Source: Rostratula benghalensis
Taxonomy: Eukaryota; Chordata; Aves; Charadriiformes; Rostratulidae
NCBI GenBank assembly: GCA_013399305.1
Contig: VXAI01000039.1
Location: forward strand, 1,500,660-1,564,659
Length of the DNA stretch: 64,000 nt
Direction: 5' to 3'
Shown piece after piece: positions 24,022 to 35,059 of this stretch. The notes under the pieces are model-generated. The model saw nothing but the letters and a program-made list of their open reading frames with translations. It ran no database searches and had not been told where the DNA came from. The translations under genes were made by a program, and so were the position numbers. The first letter of the stretch is position 1. Each line of letters opens with the position of its first letter.

Positions 24022-24319
24022 GTGGCAACTTAACAGGATATTAGATATCCAGAAAGGGAGGCACATGCTCTGCTTCAATCTCTACTCCTCTTTCCTGTCA
24101 TTTCCTACACAAAAAAGTTTTCAGGTTAAGTCAGTACAGGGTTTTTGAGGCCTTGAGCAGATGAAGCTTTTACTGCAACTTTAAAAAAAAAAATCTTACT
24201 GTTTCAGTTGGAGACATTTTACCTGGTTGATCAATTAAACAGGACAAATGTGGCATTAGCCACCTGCAGTTTAGGCTCAACCAGGAAATGTACTGATCCC
24301 TTGATATCAGTTGAGCACC

Positions 24320-25010
24320 TCTAGGACACAAATTTGCAATGTGCTTTTCCTGATGTCCAGTTGGAACCTTCAAAGCTGCAGACTGTGATCAAGACACCTT
24401 GTAATATCATCTGCTCTTGCCAAGAAGACTGTGGCTTCATGAGCACTGTATCCCTTCTGTCAACCCTTAGTCTCTTCATTGAACTACACAAGCCTAGCTT
24501 CCTCAGTTGCTCCTTATAAATTATGTTCCCTAGGCTGTGCCCATCTTGGTGACCCTTGTCTGGATATTATTAAATTCTCCATATCCACCTGGAACTGGGC
24601 ACAGTTTCCCGTTGCTTTACCATCTCCCTGTAGAGGGGGACAATAACTCCCCTTGATTTGCTGGCTGTGCTTCTGACTCAGTGAAGTACTCAGTTTGCCT
24701 TGGTCATTATGAGATGAGTGAATGTTTGTAGCTTGTGTTCAGCTTGATGTCTGCTCTATCTTGAAATCTTTTCAATAGGGCTGAAACTGATCTAGCTGCT
24801 TCCCACCATATATAGGTGCCTGAGTTTATTCCACCTCAGGTGCAAAACTTTGCATTAGTTTGGATTCTCCTTGTTGTTGCTCAACTGTTACTGAACAATA
24901 TGGGTCTCAGTATCAATCCCTGTCATGTTTCTCACTTTTGACTGCCAACCATTGAGCAGTTGGTACTCAGCAGTACTCTTTCAGCCCAGCAGGGGCTAAT
25001 GGAAACAGTT
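24320..25010 (-). mobile_element. Old, highly diverged CR1-type LINE remnant
   Basis: Read on the minus strand, the order of weakly preserved blocks follows the CR1 ORF2 C-terminus and 3' end. Plus-strand landmarks are TTTCCTGATGTCCAG near 24,346, CCTAGCTTCCTCAG-TGCTCCTTATAA near 24,500, CACCTGGAACTGGGCACAG near 24,590, TGCTGGCTGTGCTTCTGACTCAG near 24,660, GTTCAGCTTGATGTCTGCTC near 24,740 and CACCTCAGGTGCAAAACTTTGCATT near 24,835. It is far more decayed than the other CR1 copies and has no intact frame. Its boundaries are approximate. Confidence 0.6.
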
Positions 25011-25299
25011 CCAATATTAACAAGCAGAGTGCATTATCTGTAGGCTTTGGTTTGTTTTGGTGTTCTTGCACTTTCCCTGCAGTGGTTACTAGATTGTCCT
25101 GTCAAACAGACCATCCTAATTCATAGCCATAATCTCTAAAAGATTCACTCTTAGGCGTCTGCCTCTCAGGAACTCATCTTTTGAACATCTGATTTCTGAA
25201 TAGAAATACATACACCTTCTGGATGCTGATAAGATACAGAAGTATTCTACAGCTTCCCTCATGAAACTAAAATTTTTGCCTGTCTGCTATCTGCATGGG
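25011..25299. other. Non-coding stretch between two old LINE remnants
   Basis: Nothing is recognised; it may be the undetectable upstream part of either neighbouring remnant. Confidence 0.4.
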
Positions 25300-25995
25300 C
25301 CTCTTTGTGCACCCGCTGAAGCTCAATATAGCTGAAAGAGAAGCCTCAGTCTTCCCTCCCAGCCATCCTCATACCTTTCTCTTGTATCCCTTGATTATGC
25401 CAGCAACCTTTCTCATAGCCTTAGGAATACAGTTTTGAGCCACTTGTGTCAATGATAATTGCTGCTCTAAAGATCATTTCCTTAGCTCTCCGTTTGACCT
25501 CTGTCACTTCTTTCCTTGACTGGATCAAGTAGCTCATCTAACCTGTCATGTTAAATGTAAGATGTTTGTCTTTTGTTTTCAAGGTTCTCTATTCTCTCCC
25601 ACCTATCACATCTCCTGCATTATTAGAACACTTATTTGTGCCTTCAGTTGCCAATCACCAAACTTAAAAACTATTGACACTTTTTTTCTTTTAATCCTGT
25701 GATTTATTTCATAAACAGGTGCAGAGCTGTAAACTATCCTCCTTCAAATGCCATCTAAAAATGTCTTTATTTGTGGTGCTTACAAAAGTTTGCCACCAGG
25801 TAAGCAGCTGTGTTATGCCAAGACCCACTGTTCTTCATACTGACCAATGTTATCCTAATGTTTCCTTGTATTTTCCTATTTTGCCATCTGCTGACTCTTT
25901 TTTAAGTTGTGGTAGCGGACTTTTCCTTCTTCATTTTTGTTGTGCTGAAGAGAATGGTGTGAGTTGCACAGGCACCATGGTAGCACTATAAGGGA
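25300..25995 (+). mobile_element. Ancient L2/CR1-clade LINE remnant
   Basis: Plus-strand sequence near 25,460-25,520 still reads like the C-terminal part of an L2-type ORF2 (a decayed IQNAAAKII-like and LHWLP-like stretch, here IAALKIISLA followed by SFLDW). A region of the TCCTTCAAATGCCATCTAAAAA type follows, then a 3' part ending near 25,990 in CACCATGGTAGCACTATAA. This order matches an old amniote LINE tail that I recall, but the assignment to L2 versus another clade is uncertain. The frame 25,719-25,991 is a remnant, not a gene. Confidence 0.4.
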
Positions 25996-28830
25996 CAATA
26001 TTTATGACTATGGCTTTCTTTTCCGTTCATAAGCCGCCTCTTCACATACTGTGTTTGCAAACCTCCCAGACAACAGAGAACTTCTCTTCTGGAAGAGAAG
26101 TTAAATCTGCCTGACTGATGTTTTTTCTCACTTAGCTTTCCAGTTGTAAATTCAGAGGTAGAGTGGAGAAGTGTCACGTGCACAACATGTGATCCTTGGT
26201 CTCATCAGAAACTTTGCTGCAACACTGTCTTCATACAGGTCAAAATGTAAAGACTTAATGTACAACTTTTGCAAAGTATGCATAGAGATAAACACTTGTA
26301 CAATTCACTTGCGCCAATTGCATTTGGGCTGTCTCTTTTAATTGCATTTTAACATCTATGCTTTTGTATGAGCCCTAATTCCAGGAACAGCTAGTCAATT
26401 TTACTGCTATCAGCCAGCATTATCCCATTTTGGAGACTGCAAGGGAAAAGTGCAAGTGTGTGTTGCAGCTGCAGATGTGCCCTTTTGTAGAACCCTGTGA
26501 AATAAAGCACTTCTGGAAAGTGTATTCCTTAGTTGCTGACTAGTCTCATGTTCTCTTTTAAGCTCAGAACATTAGCCATGTATTTATCAGATGCTTTAGT
26601 TTCATGGCCATGCACGATGAGAGTGCAAACCTACTCAGTAGTAGAGCCTTACTAGAATTTGAGTTAGCTCTCCTTTTCCTCCATATGCATTTGTGAATAG
26701 ATGATAGGTTTTCACCAAGCCTAGGATAATGCAAGTCTTACACTAGATAGGTCTTATTTTTTTTTGTCTAGATAGTTTGCTGGTGGAAGAAGCTGACACT
26801 TGCTATTTGAAAGGGTATGTTTTAGTATTTTCCCTTTCCTCCTGTATATGCTGCTGACTCTTTTAGATTCTGAATCCTCTGAAGCACTGATGGAATATCT
26901 GGAAATTATCCCCTGGACTATGGGTGAAATTGTAATTCAAATGAAATAATGGTGGTGATGATAATAAGACCTGATATATTCTGACTGTAATGCAACAGAC
27001 AATAGCTTGATGTTTGCTGTATCTGGACCTTTCTCTGTGGAAATTCAAGATTACTTTTTTTTTTTTTGGTAGCTGTATTCAGAATTCCACATGTATCAAA
27101 GCCTAATATGAGCAAATGACAATGTTGTCATTGCAGTGCAATTTCCAGACTTCTCATTACTTTTGGGATTGCTTTTTTCCCTCTCTTCTCTTTCTCCATT
27201 CTCTTTTTTTCTCCAAGGTCTTTTCCTTCCTGCTTCTGAGTAGGTGTGTTTTTTCATTTCTCACTGGTTGCTTTTGGATCCTAGACCCAAACCAGATTTT
27301 TTTCTTCTTTTTAAATAAAAATATCTAAGTTTCTTGTACTCAGAGTCAGTAGCCTTCAGTGAACATATTACTGTATTGAAATGAAAAGAAAATTCAAATG
27401 TGAATTCTGTTTTGGCTGGAATGCACAATGTCATTATTGCATTTTAGTTTTCATACTTACTAACCCATGATTTTTTAGGGGCTGTGACAAGTTGCATATT
27501 AGCTGCAAGAAAAGTATATTGTCATAATAACTTTTCTCTGCTTTAAGCTACAATTTTATTCCTCAGACTTTTTCTTGCACCATATGTGCTCTTGGAACAG
27601 CTCATCTTTGAGCTTCTTTCTATCAGTCACAGAAAGTTCTCTGCATTCTTGACTTTGCCATTAGCTAGATCTCGAAAAAGAAATGGAAATATCTTTATGA
27701 CCCCATCAAAATCACAAGTGTAAACTGATTTGAGTCTTGTGTTTTAACTACACTAGATCATTCAAGAGAGATGGAAGAAGAGAAGAGGTCCTATGAGCAA
27801 AAAACAATGTTGAAGAAAATTATTACCCATATCTGTATGGATTAGGTTATGTTGTTTTGAGGTATTAGTAAATCACAGCCCAGGAGTAGTGCCTATGTGG
27901 ATTATAGAGCATGGGTATATTTTCAAAACATGATGAGAAATCATCTTCTCAATCTGAATCCTCTCTCTGCCATGACTTTTGAGGTAATGGCTGGGCTCAG
28001 AGATACCTGTGTGTGTTTTGCCACTTTTTGCACATCCTTTGTTAAGTCCCAGAAGTTTTCTGCCTGTTGATTTCTTTGACAGATTCCTTGAGCCAACCCT
28101 TTTGTTTCCTCCAGCTGCCCACTATCGTGCTTGCCACAACAGATGCTCTGGCTTCATTCTTTAACACATATCCCAGATACTTCTGTCTTCTCTATTTGGA
28201 CAGTTTGGAGATAAAAATTGTCAGACACTCTACTAAACTTCAGCCATTTGTTGTCACTTAATTCAATTTGACAGAATAACTAGTATTTTCAAGAGGTGTT
28301 TGCTTTGAAAGGATACTTGCATGTCTTTCTGTCCTTCTGTTGGATTTCTTTATCTTGTATTCATATGCAAGATGAATGTTTGCAGTTCAGACTGTAGATA
28401 ATGGCCATATTAGAATGACTATGAGTTAAGCTGCCTGTTTATGACTTCATTACATTATTTGTTCTGGTCATTTCCAGTGGGTTCCACTCTAGTTTCAGAG
28501 AACAGGGATAACTGATCTTTTGTATGCCTTTACCTCCTAATAAAGCACGTAAGAGAGTAGGGCATCGTAGTTCCTTGTATTAGCTTCAAGGTTTTACACT
28601 GGGGAGGAGGGTGTAATTTGACTCTTTAGTTAAGATTTTTATTGATGTTTTTAATTTCCTTATTTATTTTTGAGTTGTTAACTTGCTGCTGACCTAGGTC
28701 ACCAAGTGTGATAAATAAGCTTCTGGAACATGTTTTTGCTGCATTAACTTGGCTGCCTTCTTGATGGTCTGCCTGTCAGTATGCCATCTCTTTGCAATTG
28801 CATGTAGCTTCTCTGGGTGTTTTCAAGCAG
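25996..28830. other. Non-coding stretch
   Basis: No gene, RNA or recognisable repeat is seen. A 13-T run lies at about 27,055-27,067 and pyrimidine-rich DNA at about 27,170-27,220. Open frames such as 27,116-27,328 (+) are Phe- and Leu-rich translations of T-rich DNA. Confidence 0.5.
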
Positions 28831-28999
28831 GCGAATCAAAGCTTCCTGGCATGTTTTGGTTTCTGAGCTGTATCCGCAGCGCTCTTGTATAACAGTTACT
28901 TTCCTCCAGTGTTTGATGAGCGGTGTGCGTTACTGCCAATGGGGCTGACATTCCGTACGTGTGTAGTAGCAGCTGGAACATGCCACAGCCTTTGCAGAG
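28831..28999 (+). other. Candidate non-coding or terminal exon with retained CpGs
   Basis: A pyrimidine-rich tract ending TTTTCAAGCAG precedes 28,831, and the strong donor TTTGCAGAG|GTAAGG follows at 29,000. The 169-bp interval holds several CpG dinucleotides (for example CCGCAGCGC, GAGCGG and CCGTACG), unusual for this CpG-poor region. All three plus frames contain stops; the longest open part is about 38 codons. If transcribed it would more likely be a non-coding RNA exon or UTR than internal coding sequence. The downstream 29,030-29,200 segment with TAATTAAC-type words looks like conserved non-coding DNA, untested. Confidence 0.2.
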
Positions 29000-31019
29000 G
29001 TAAGGCAGCCTGGCATGCTCCCGGGGGAAAAATGTTCCAAATCCAAGTGCATTTTGAGGTCATTAATGTGTCACTGGCAGTGCTATAGTTAGAGGGGGAC
29101 ATTTAATTAACATTAGTTGCTCACAGCTCATTGTGGCTCATGAAAGATTTACTGAGGAGCACCTCCTAAGATACACACAGCTATGGGGGAAGTGCATCTT
29201 CTCTCATGTAGTCAAGCTCCATTTATGTACATTTTTCTATGCATGAGGCAGTGGAATCAATAATATTTTTATTTGCAAAATATTTGTGGAATGTTTGAGG
29301 CATTTTAAGTCCAAGGTGTGGCAGAAGAAAGGAGAGTCATGGGCAGAAGCCAGTTCCAGCATGCATTGTGTCTTAGTGTTGTAGGGCCTTTTTTAATTTA
29401 TTTATTATATAGCAGGAGAGTTAGAATGTCCTTTGCAGAGAGAGCGAGTGGATTTATCAAGTCTCTTATCTTTCCCTTTCTTCAGCCTCCCTTCCCCTTT
29501 GTTCACATGCTCCTTTCAGCTCCTTTTTGTATGGGTGGTTTTATTCTCTGATAGAGACTGCATTTTTTCCCTTCTTACAGATTGTTGGCTACAAAGAGGA
29601 AGAACTGACAGGTTTGAAATAAAGGTAATGATAGGTAATGGTTCATATAACTCTGCCAGTGCAATCAGAGAAAAGCACTCAAAGCACTTTCATATGATAG
29701 CTCCAGCACAAAATAAAGTTAGCAGGTTAAGATGGAAAAGGAAATGAATGGTATAAAGGAAGACTTCCACTGTTATATTAGAAGAAGTAATGATATTTTA
29801 TGTTTAGGAATGTGCTTTTTAATATTTATTGATATCTTAATTCCATCTGTCTGCTTTTTACAGCCCTTCTGCTGTTTTCCTATTTTGATTCCTATACTGT
29901 AACTTCTAAGTTTTGGACTTGAATCCTGCTCCAATGTGTGGACCTCTGACTACATCTGATGGCACAAACAGGATTGACTTTTTTTCTAATTGTAGATTTT
30001 TGCCTCTTACTAGTGTGAAAAATAACAGACAGTAGTTATGAAAAATCTCTATTTTTGTCACATCTCTGTGTCATCTTTTCTGGTGAAAATGGGCCATGAC
30101 TGACTGTACTGTTCATAACTTTCATTGTCCTAAAATGTCAGTGGTCATATGTAATAACATCCTTTAAGTGTAACAGTGCCTATTTGCCAATGCTCCACAA
30201 ATTTTTCTTTTTAGCTTAGTCTTTCATCTTTGCATTTATATTATATTAATTTTTAAGTGGACCAGTTTGTACCTGAACTGACAACCCTGCAATACTTTTA
30301 CATAGCTGCATTCCAGATCTGATTACTCTTTGTTGCTGCCACTGTTTGTTGTCTTGCCTTTGGACAACACAGTGTGTAGAACCAAGGTTTTATTTCCACA
30401 TGAATTATTTTTGTGCCATGGTGATCCATGATGTATATAACTAGTGTAGCTGGTTGTGAATTTTCCAAGTTTCAACAAAAATTAGATTTCCAAACTTTCA
30501 AAAGAAGCTTGTATTAGTAAAGGGACCCTTGGTCTAGAACAGAGTAAGAAAATTCACTGTAGAACAGCTGATAGTGTAGTCATTACCATTGTGTTTAGAG
30601 TCTTTGGTCTGCCCAGTTTAAGTGAGAGATTTGCATTTTTGATGTCAAATACAAATCCCAGTCACTCCAATGGGGAGACTGAGAAGTCTCCCTAGGTTTC
30701 TTCTTTGTTGAGATATTGACTATTAACCTGATAGGTGAGTGTTTCTTGCTTTTTCTAAGCTTGTTTTCATTTGTGCCTTTAAACTTCAAAAGACTTTAGT
30801 TATATCTTGATCTTCAAAGAACTTTACTGACTACTTGATACTATGTGATGCCAAATAAATCCTGTAAGGTCTTGCATACTTCTGCTTACACTTGTGTTTC
30901 ATGCTAGTTGGTCTTGTTACCTGATTAAATAATTTCCTGGTTGGGTCTCTTGATTTTAAAAGTAGTTCACATACATTGATAAATGCCTTTTAACATTTCC
31001 TTTTTAAATATTTTTTATT
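29000..31019. other. Non-coding stretch
   Basis: No gene or recognisable repeat is seen. The frames 29,318-29,551 and 29,433-29,747 (+) overlap each other and lack domains. Confidence 0.5.
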
Positions 31020-31300
31020 AGCTACTATGTTGTCATAGCCCCACACCCTGAATGGTTTAATTTTTTTCCTCCACAAATAGTGCTTCTTCTTAATCATGAT
31101 ATATGGTTGTTCCATTTAGCACATACTCCCAGACCAATTATTTTAGGTTTTTCTACACTGAACTGCATTTACCATCTGCTGGCCTCATTACCTAAATGAT
31201 CCAAATCCTTTGGAATCTGATTCTATTATTATTCATTATTTGCTCTGACTGTAATCTTAGTACCATGTGAAAATCTGGACACCTCGACATGACTGTGTTT
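31020..31300 (-). mobile_element. Possible ancient LINE (CR1-L3-like) remnant
   Basis: Plus-strand words CTGAACTGCATTTACCATCTG (near 31,158), TGATCCAAATCCTTTGGAA (near 31,198) and TCTTAGTACCATGTGAAAAT (near 31,256) follow the order of an old LINE ORF2 segment read on the minus strand. The encoded idea is LPDxTKL-like and near-N-terminal UTR signatures of the CR1/L3 group. Decay is heavy and no frame remains. The match is from memory, so the family name is tentative. Confidence 0.35.
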
Positions 31301-31494
31301 TGTAAACAGGAGGTATAGGTGATGATTTGACTAATATTAGTATAAGTATATGTAACATTTGTCTTTGAAATTTTAAACATAACTTCTGCCCTCATAGACT
31401 ATATTTGATCACCAGTATCTGATCTTCAAAGAGCTGTACAGTCAGGTTTGATCCTGCAAGGTACTACCACATATTGCAAGGTGCTGAATGTCTT

Positions 31495-32880
31495 AAAATC
31501 CTTGAATGGTTGGAGTTGGAAGGGACCTTAAAGATCATTGAGTTCCAACCCCACTGCCATGGTCTACCTCCCACTAGACCAGGTTGTTCAAAGCCCCATC
31601 CAGCCTGGCCTTGAACACTCCCAGGGATGGGCCGTCCACAGCTTCTCTGCACAGCCTGTTCCAGGGTCTCACCACCCTCGCAGTAAAAATTTCTTCCTAG
31701 TATCTAATCTAAATCTACCCTCTTTACATTTAAAAACATTACCTATGTCTTATTGCTACAACCTCTGACAAAGAGTCCCTCTCCAGCTCTCCTGTAGCCT
31801 CCCTTCAGATACCAAACAGCTGCAATAAGGTCTCCCCGGAGCCTTCTCTTCTCCAGGCTGAACAATTCCAACTCTCTCAGCTTGTTCTCATAGGAGAGGT
31901 GCTCCAGCCCTCTGATCATCTCTGTGGCTTCCTGCTGGACCCATTCCAACAGGCTCATGTCCTTCCTGTGCTGAGGATTCCAAAGCTGGACACAGTATTC
32001 CAGGTGGGGCCTCAGAAGAGCAGAGTAGAGGGCCTGCGACCTGCTGGCCACACTTCTTTTGATGCAGTGCAGGATGCAGTTGGCTTTTTGGGCTGCCAGT
32101 GCACAATGCCAGCTCATGTTGAGCTTCTCATCTGCCATCACTTCCAAGTCCTTCTCTTCAGGGCTGTTCTCCAGCCATTCTCCACCCAACCTGTATTTGT
32201 GCTTGGGATTGCCATGTCCCAGGTGCAGGACTCTGCACTTGGCTTGGTTGACCTTCATGAGATTTGTCAGAGCTTACCTCTCAATCCTGTCCAAGTCCCT
32301 CTGGATGCCATCCCTTCTTTTCCTGCATGTCAACCACACCACACAGCTTGGTTTTGTCAGCAGACTTGCTGAGGGTGCACTCTACCCCACTGTTCATTTT
32401 GTCCCACAACAAAGATGTTAAACAACACTGGTCCCGGTACTGACTCCTGAGGAATGCCACTTGGACCCTGAGCTGTTGACCACAACACACTGAATAGGGT
32501 TATCAAGCCAGTTCCTGATCTACTCAGTGGTCCATCTGTCAAATCCATGACTTTCCAACTTTGAGACCAGCATGTCATGTGGGACAGTGTTGAATGCTTT
32601 GTCTAAGTCCAGGTAGATGACATCTGCCCTGCCCTTGTCTACCAAATCTGTGGCAGTATTGTAAAAGACCACCGAATTTGTCAGGCATGACTCGCCCTGG
32701 GTGAAGCCATGTTGGCTGTCACCAGTCATCTCCTTATTTTCCACAGGCCTTAGCAGAGATTCCAGGAGGATCCATAATCCATGATCTTGCCAGGCACAGA
32801 AGTGGGACTGACTGGCCTGTAGTTCCCTGGGTCTTCCTTTTTTCCCTTTTTGAAAGCTTACATCCATACTGTCTAGATTA
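31495..32880 (-). mobile_element. CR1 LINE with decayed reverse transcriptase (about 1.4 kb)
   Basis: This is the longest CR1 copy in the window, minus strand, with its 3' end at 31,495. From upstream, the frame 32,894-32,520 carries a QHGF block and motif [14 protein letters not shown], at about 32,577-32,615, with the first Asp of the catalytic triad kept. Other frames then carry a PGPVLFNIF block and a degraded YADD box (SADKTKL, so the paired Asp is lost). Frame 32,258-31,743 (171 codons) holds the C-terminal part with [11 protein letters not shown] and [14 protein letters not shown]. The protein is split over at least three frames and lacks the start of ORF2 and all of ORF1, so it is inactive. 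In family terms this enzyme drives target-primed reverse transcription. Confidence 0.95.
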
Positions 32881-33984
32881 CATGAAACATACAAACTGAT
32901 TAAGTTTCACAGTACTTTGTGAGGCAAGTGAATGTTTCCCTTCTGGGGCCTCTGAGGCAGAAAGATGTGACATGTCACAAGATGTGGTAGAAAGCAGATG
33001 AAAACCAGGTAGACCACATGTCTAGAACTTGATTTATCAGTCAAAATCATCTGTCATAGGATGAACTGTGAAGTCTTGTAACAGTGTTTTCCCTCTGCCT
33101 TGTCAATATTCACAGGAAATACACCTGCCAACTATCTGTTTGAGGAATATAAATGTCAAAGGGGTTAACTTCTATATTGCTGAGTGTAAATGTATCCATA
33201 GTTCATTATTGCATTGATTTTGAAAATTAATTTTGTGATAGACCTAACTGCACTTGGCAATTTTGTAAGTTAAATTAACTGAAGACACCTATGTAACATT
33301 AAGATATCTCACAAGTTAAGTAATTAATGTCCTGATATGACCAAAATATTTGCTGCCAATCAAAAACTGTGCTTACACACAAAAAACCCCGCAAATCAAG
33401 CCTCCCACCCTGCAACTCAAAGACTGAATTGAGGCTTTTTTAAAAAGTCAAAGCCTATAGTAAACTTACTTTTATTATTTTTCAGTTCTTTTTTTAACCA
33501 TATTTAGTGTGGAATCTGAATATTGCACTCATAAGGAGCCTTTCTGACTTGTGCAGTGCTCAGCACGGAATGTGCTTTTCAGCTGGCATTTCATGGCAGA
33601 AAGTAGTTGCCTCACTACTTATCTTAGAATCACTGCTGAAATGTAACAGTGTTGGCAAATCTTCATATCGATGTAGCTTACCCAGATTTGCCAGGGATCA
33701 TAAACTATTCTGCCAAAATGTGGGTTTGTTTTTTTTTTTAACCTAGTAAAACTGCGTGATTTTAGAAGTTTTTGTGTTAAAATATATTGTTAAATAAAAA
33801 AATAAATCACTACCATGTTGAAGTCTATCAATTAGTTGTAGTCTCCATGCCATAGTGAATGACTGTATGAAGTGTCCCCCCTTGATTCCTCATGGTTTTC
33901 TTATATGTAATATGTGTGTATGTGTTTGAGAGGGTGTGTGAATATGTCAGTACATGAATATGTATTGACATGCGTACACACTGT

Positions 33985-34042
33985 TCAAAACTGTGTATCT
34001 AGGTGTATGTGTATCAAAACTGTGTATCTAGGTGTATGTGTA
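33985..34042 (+). repeat. 29-bp tandem repeat, two exact copies
   Basis: Two identical 29-bp units at 33,985-34,013 and 34,014-34,042 are each made of CAAAACTGTGTATC followed by TAGGTGTATGTGTA. They sit at the end of a TG/TATG-rich stretch. Exact identity suggests recent slippage or duplication. Confidence 0.95.
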
Positions 34043-34170
34043 TCATGCTGGCTTAAACTGTGGAAATGAGCTTTAGGTCTAGTCAAAAGCAGCACAAAAT
34101 ATTTGTCAAACATCGGGATAAACACGTTGCATGTCTTTTGTGTTGGTACAGTCTTTCATGGGGTGTTGCC

Positions 34171-34208
34171 TAACATTAACCATTAATGTTAACATTAACC
34201 ATTTATGT
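34171..34208. repeat. Tandem 19-bp repeat forming a 16-bp perfect palindrome
   Basis: Units at 34,171-34,189 and 34,190-34,208 differ at one base. Their junction makes the perfect palindrome TTAATGTTAACATTAA at 34,183-34,198, which contains GTTAAC. A second hairpin, AACATTAA-CCA-TTAATGTT, spans the first unit. The GTTAAC core resembles an HNF1-type half-site arrangement, but chance AT-rich origin is at least as likely. Confidence 0.9.
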
Positions 34209-35059
34209 TAACTACTTACTAGTGGGAAAATACTTTTTTTTTTTTAATTCACTTACATCAAGAGGAAGGAGAAGCACATTTATTATCAAAAGCCCTCAAA
34301 AGGGTAAGCAGAAAGTAAATTGTAGGTGAGGCTCAACTGAAATTGAGTTGATATGTCTCACTAGAATTAACTCACACACACGTATCCCCCCAAGGACCTC
34401 TCTTGTTTGCTCTTGACAGGTACTGCCCATTTTTGAAGAGTGGAACTTCAAAAATCCCCCGTGACAGGGGGAATTCTCTTGGCAAAATGCACTCCATCCC
34501 CTCGAGTAATAAATCATGGATTTACAGAGCAGAAGGCATTGTCACATAGACCTAAATTTAGCTTTTGACTTTTAGCTGTTGTCTAGGCAGGTTTGAGGAG
34601 ATTGAATGATGCCTGGCATTTTGTACTGTCGTGTTAATTGTTTGCTTTTTCCTTTTACTTACCATAAAAAAAATAAATTAAAAGATCTACTTAGTACACT
34701 GCAGTTTTTCACATAGTGGCTCTGTCAGGTTGAACAGCAGAAAATTTAGCTATTCTTACCAGATGTTATTTTAGAAAGATGGCTGTGGGTTTTTGCAGAG
34801 TGTAAACAGTACGTCCAAACAAGTGCCATTTTTCTCTTGCACACAGAAAGCAGTAATGTGTGATAAAAGTGCCTGACATTCCGGTTAATACAGCAGGCTT
34901 ACGAAATTTTAGTATCGTACAGTGCCTACGCAAAAGTGGATTCTGGCTTCTGTGTTGATTGACAGCCAAAGAAATTATTTCCAGTCCCAAATCCACTGTG
35001 TACTGAAATATAGGGGAATATTTGTGTATGGGGGAACTAGGCATTGAGGCTCATGACCT

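Larger units (their letters stand above)
32881..35059. other. Non-coding stretch with TG-rich and palindromic repeats
   Basis: No gene is recognised. It includes a TG-rich tract at about 33,905-34,045 with a 29-bp tandem repeat, and a palindrome cluster at 34,171-34,208. The minus frame 34,766-35,044 (92 codons) stops just before a GTAAGA donor-like site and has no domain. Confidence 0.5.

Noticed and set aside
23780..24028. Lysine-rich minus-strand frame
   Set aside because: It reads through 16 N and two poly-A runs; the Lys stretches are translated homopolymers beside an assembly gap.
31743..32258. 171-codon minus-strand frame, the longest in the window
   Set aside because: It is the C-terminal reverse transcriptase region of a CR1 LINE, not a host gene.
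33905..34045. TG-rich tract inspected as a regulatory Z-DNA or CRISPR-like array
   Set aside because: Only two exact 29-bp units, contiguous and without spacers, in a vertebrate genome; a simple tandem repeat.
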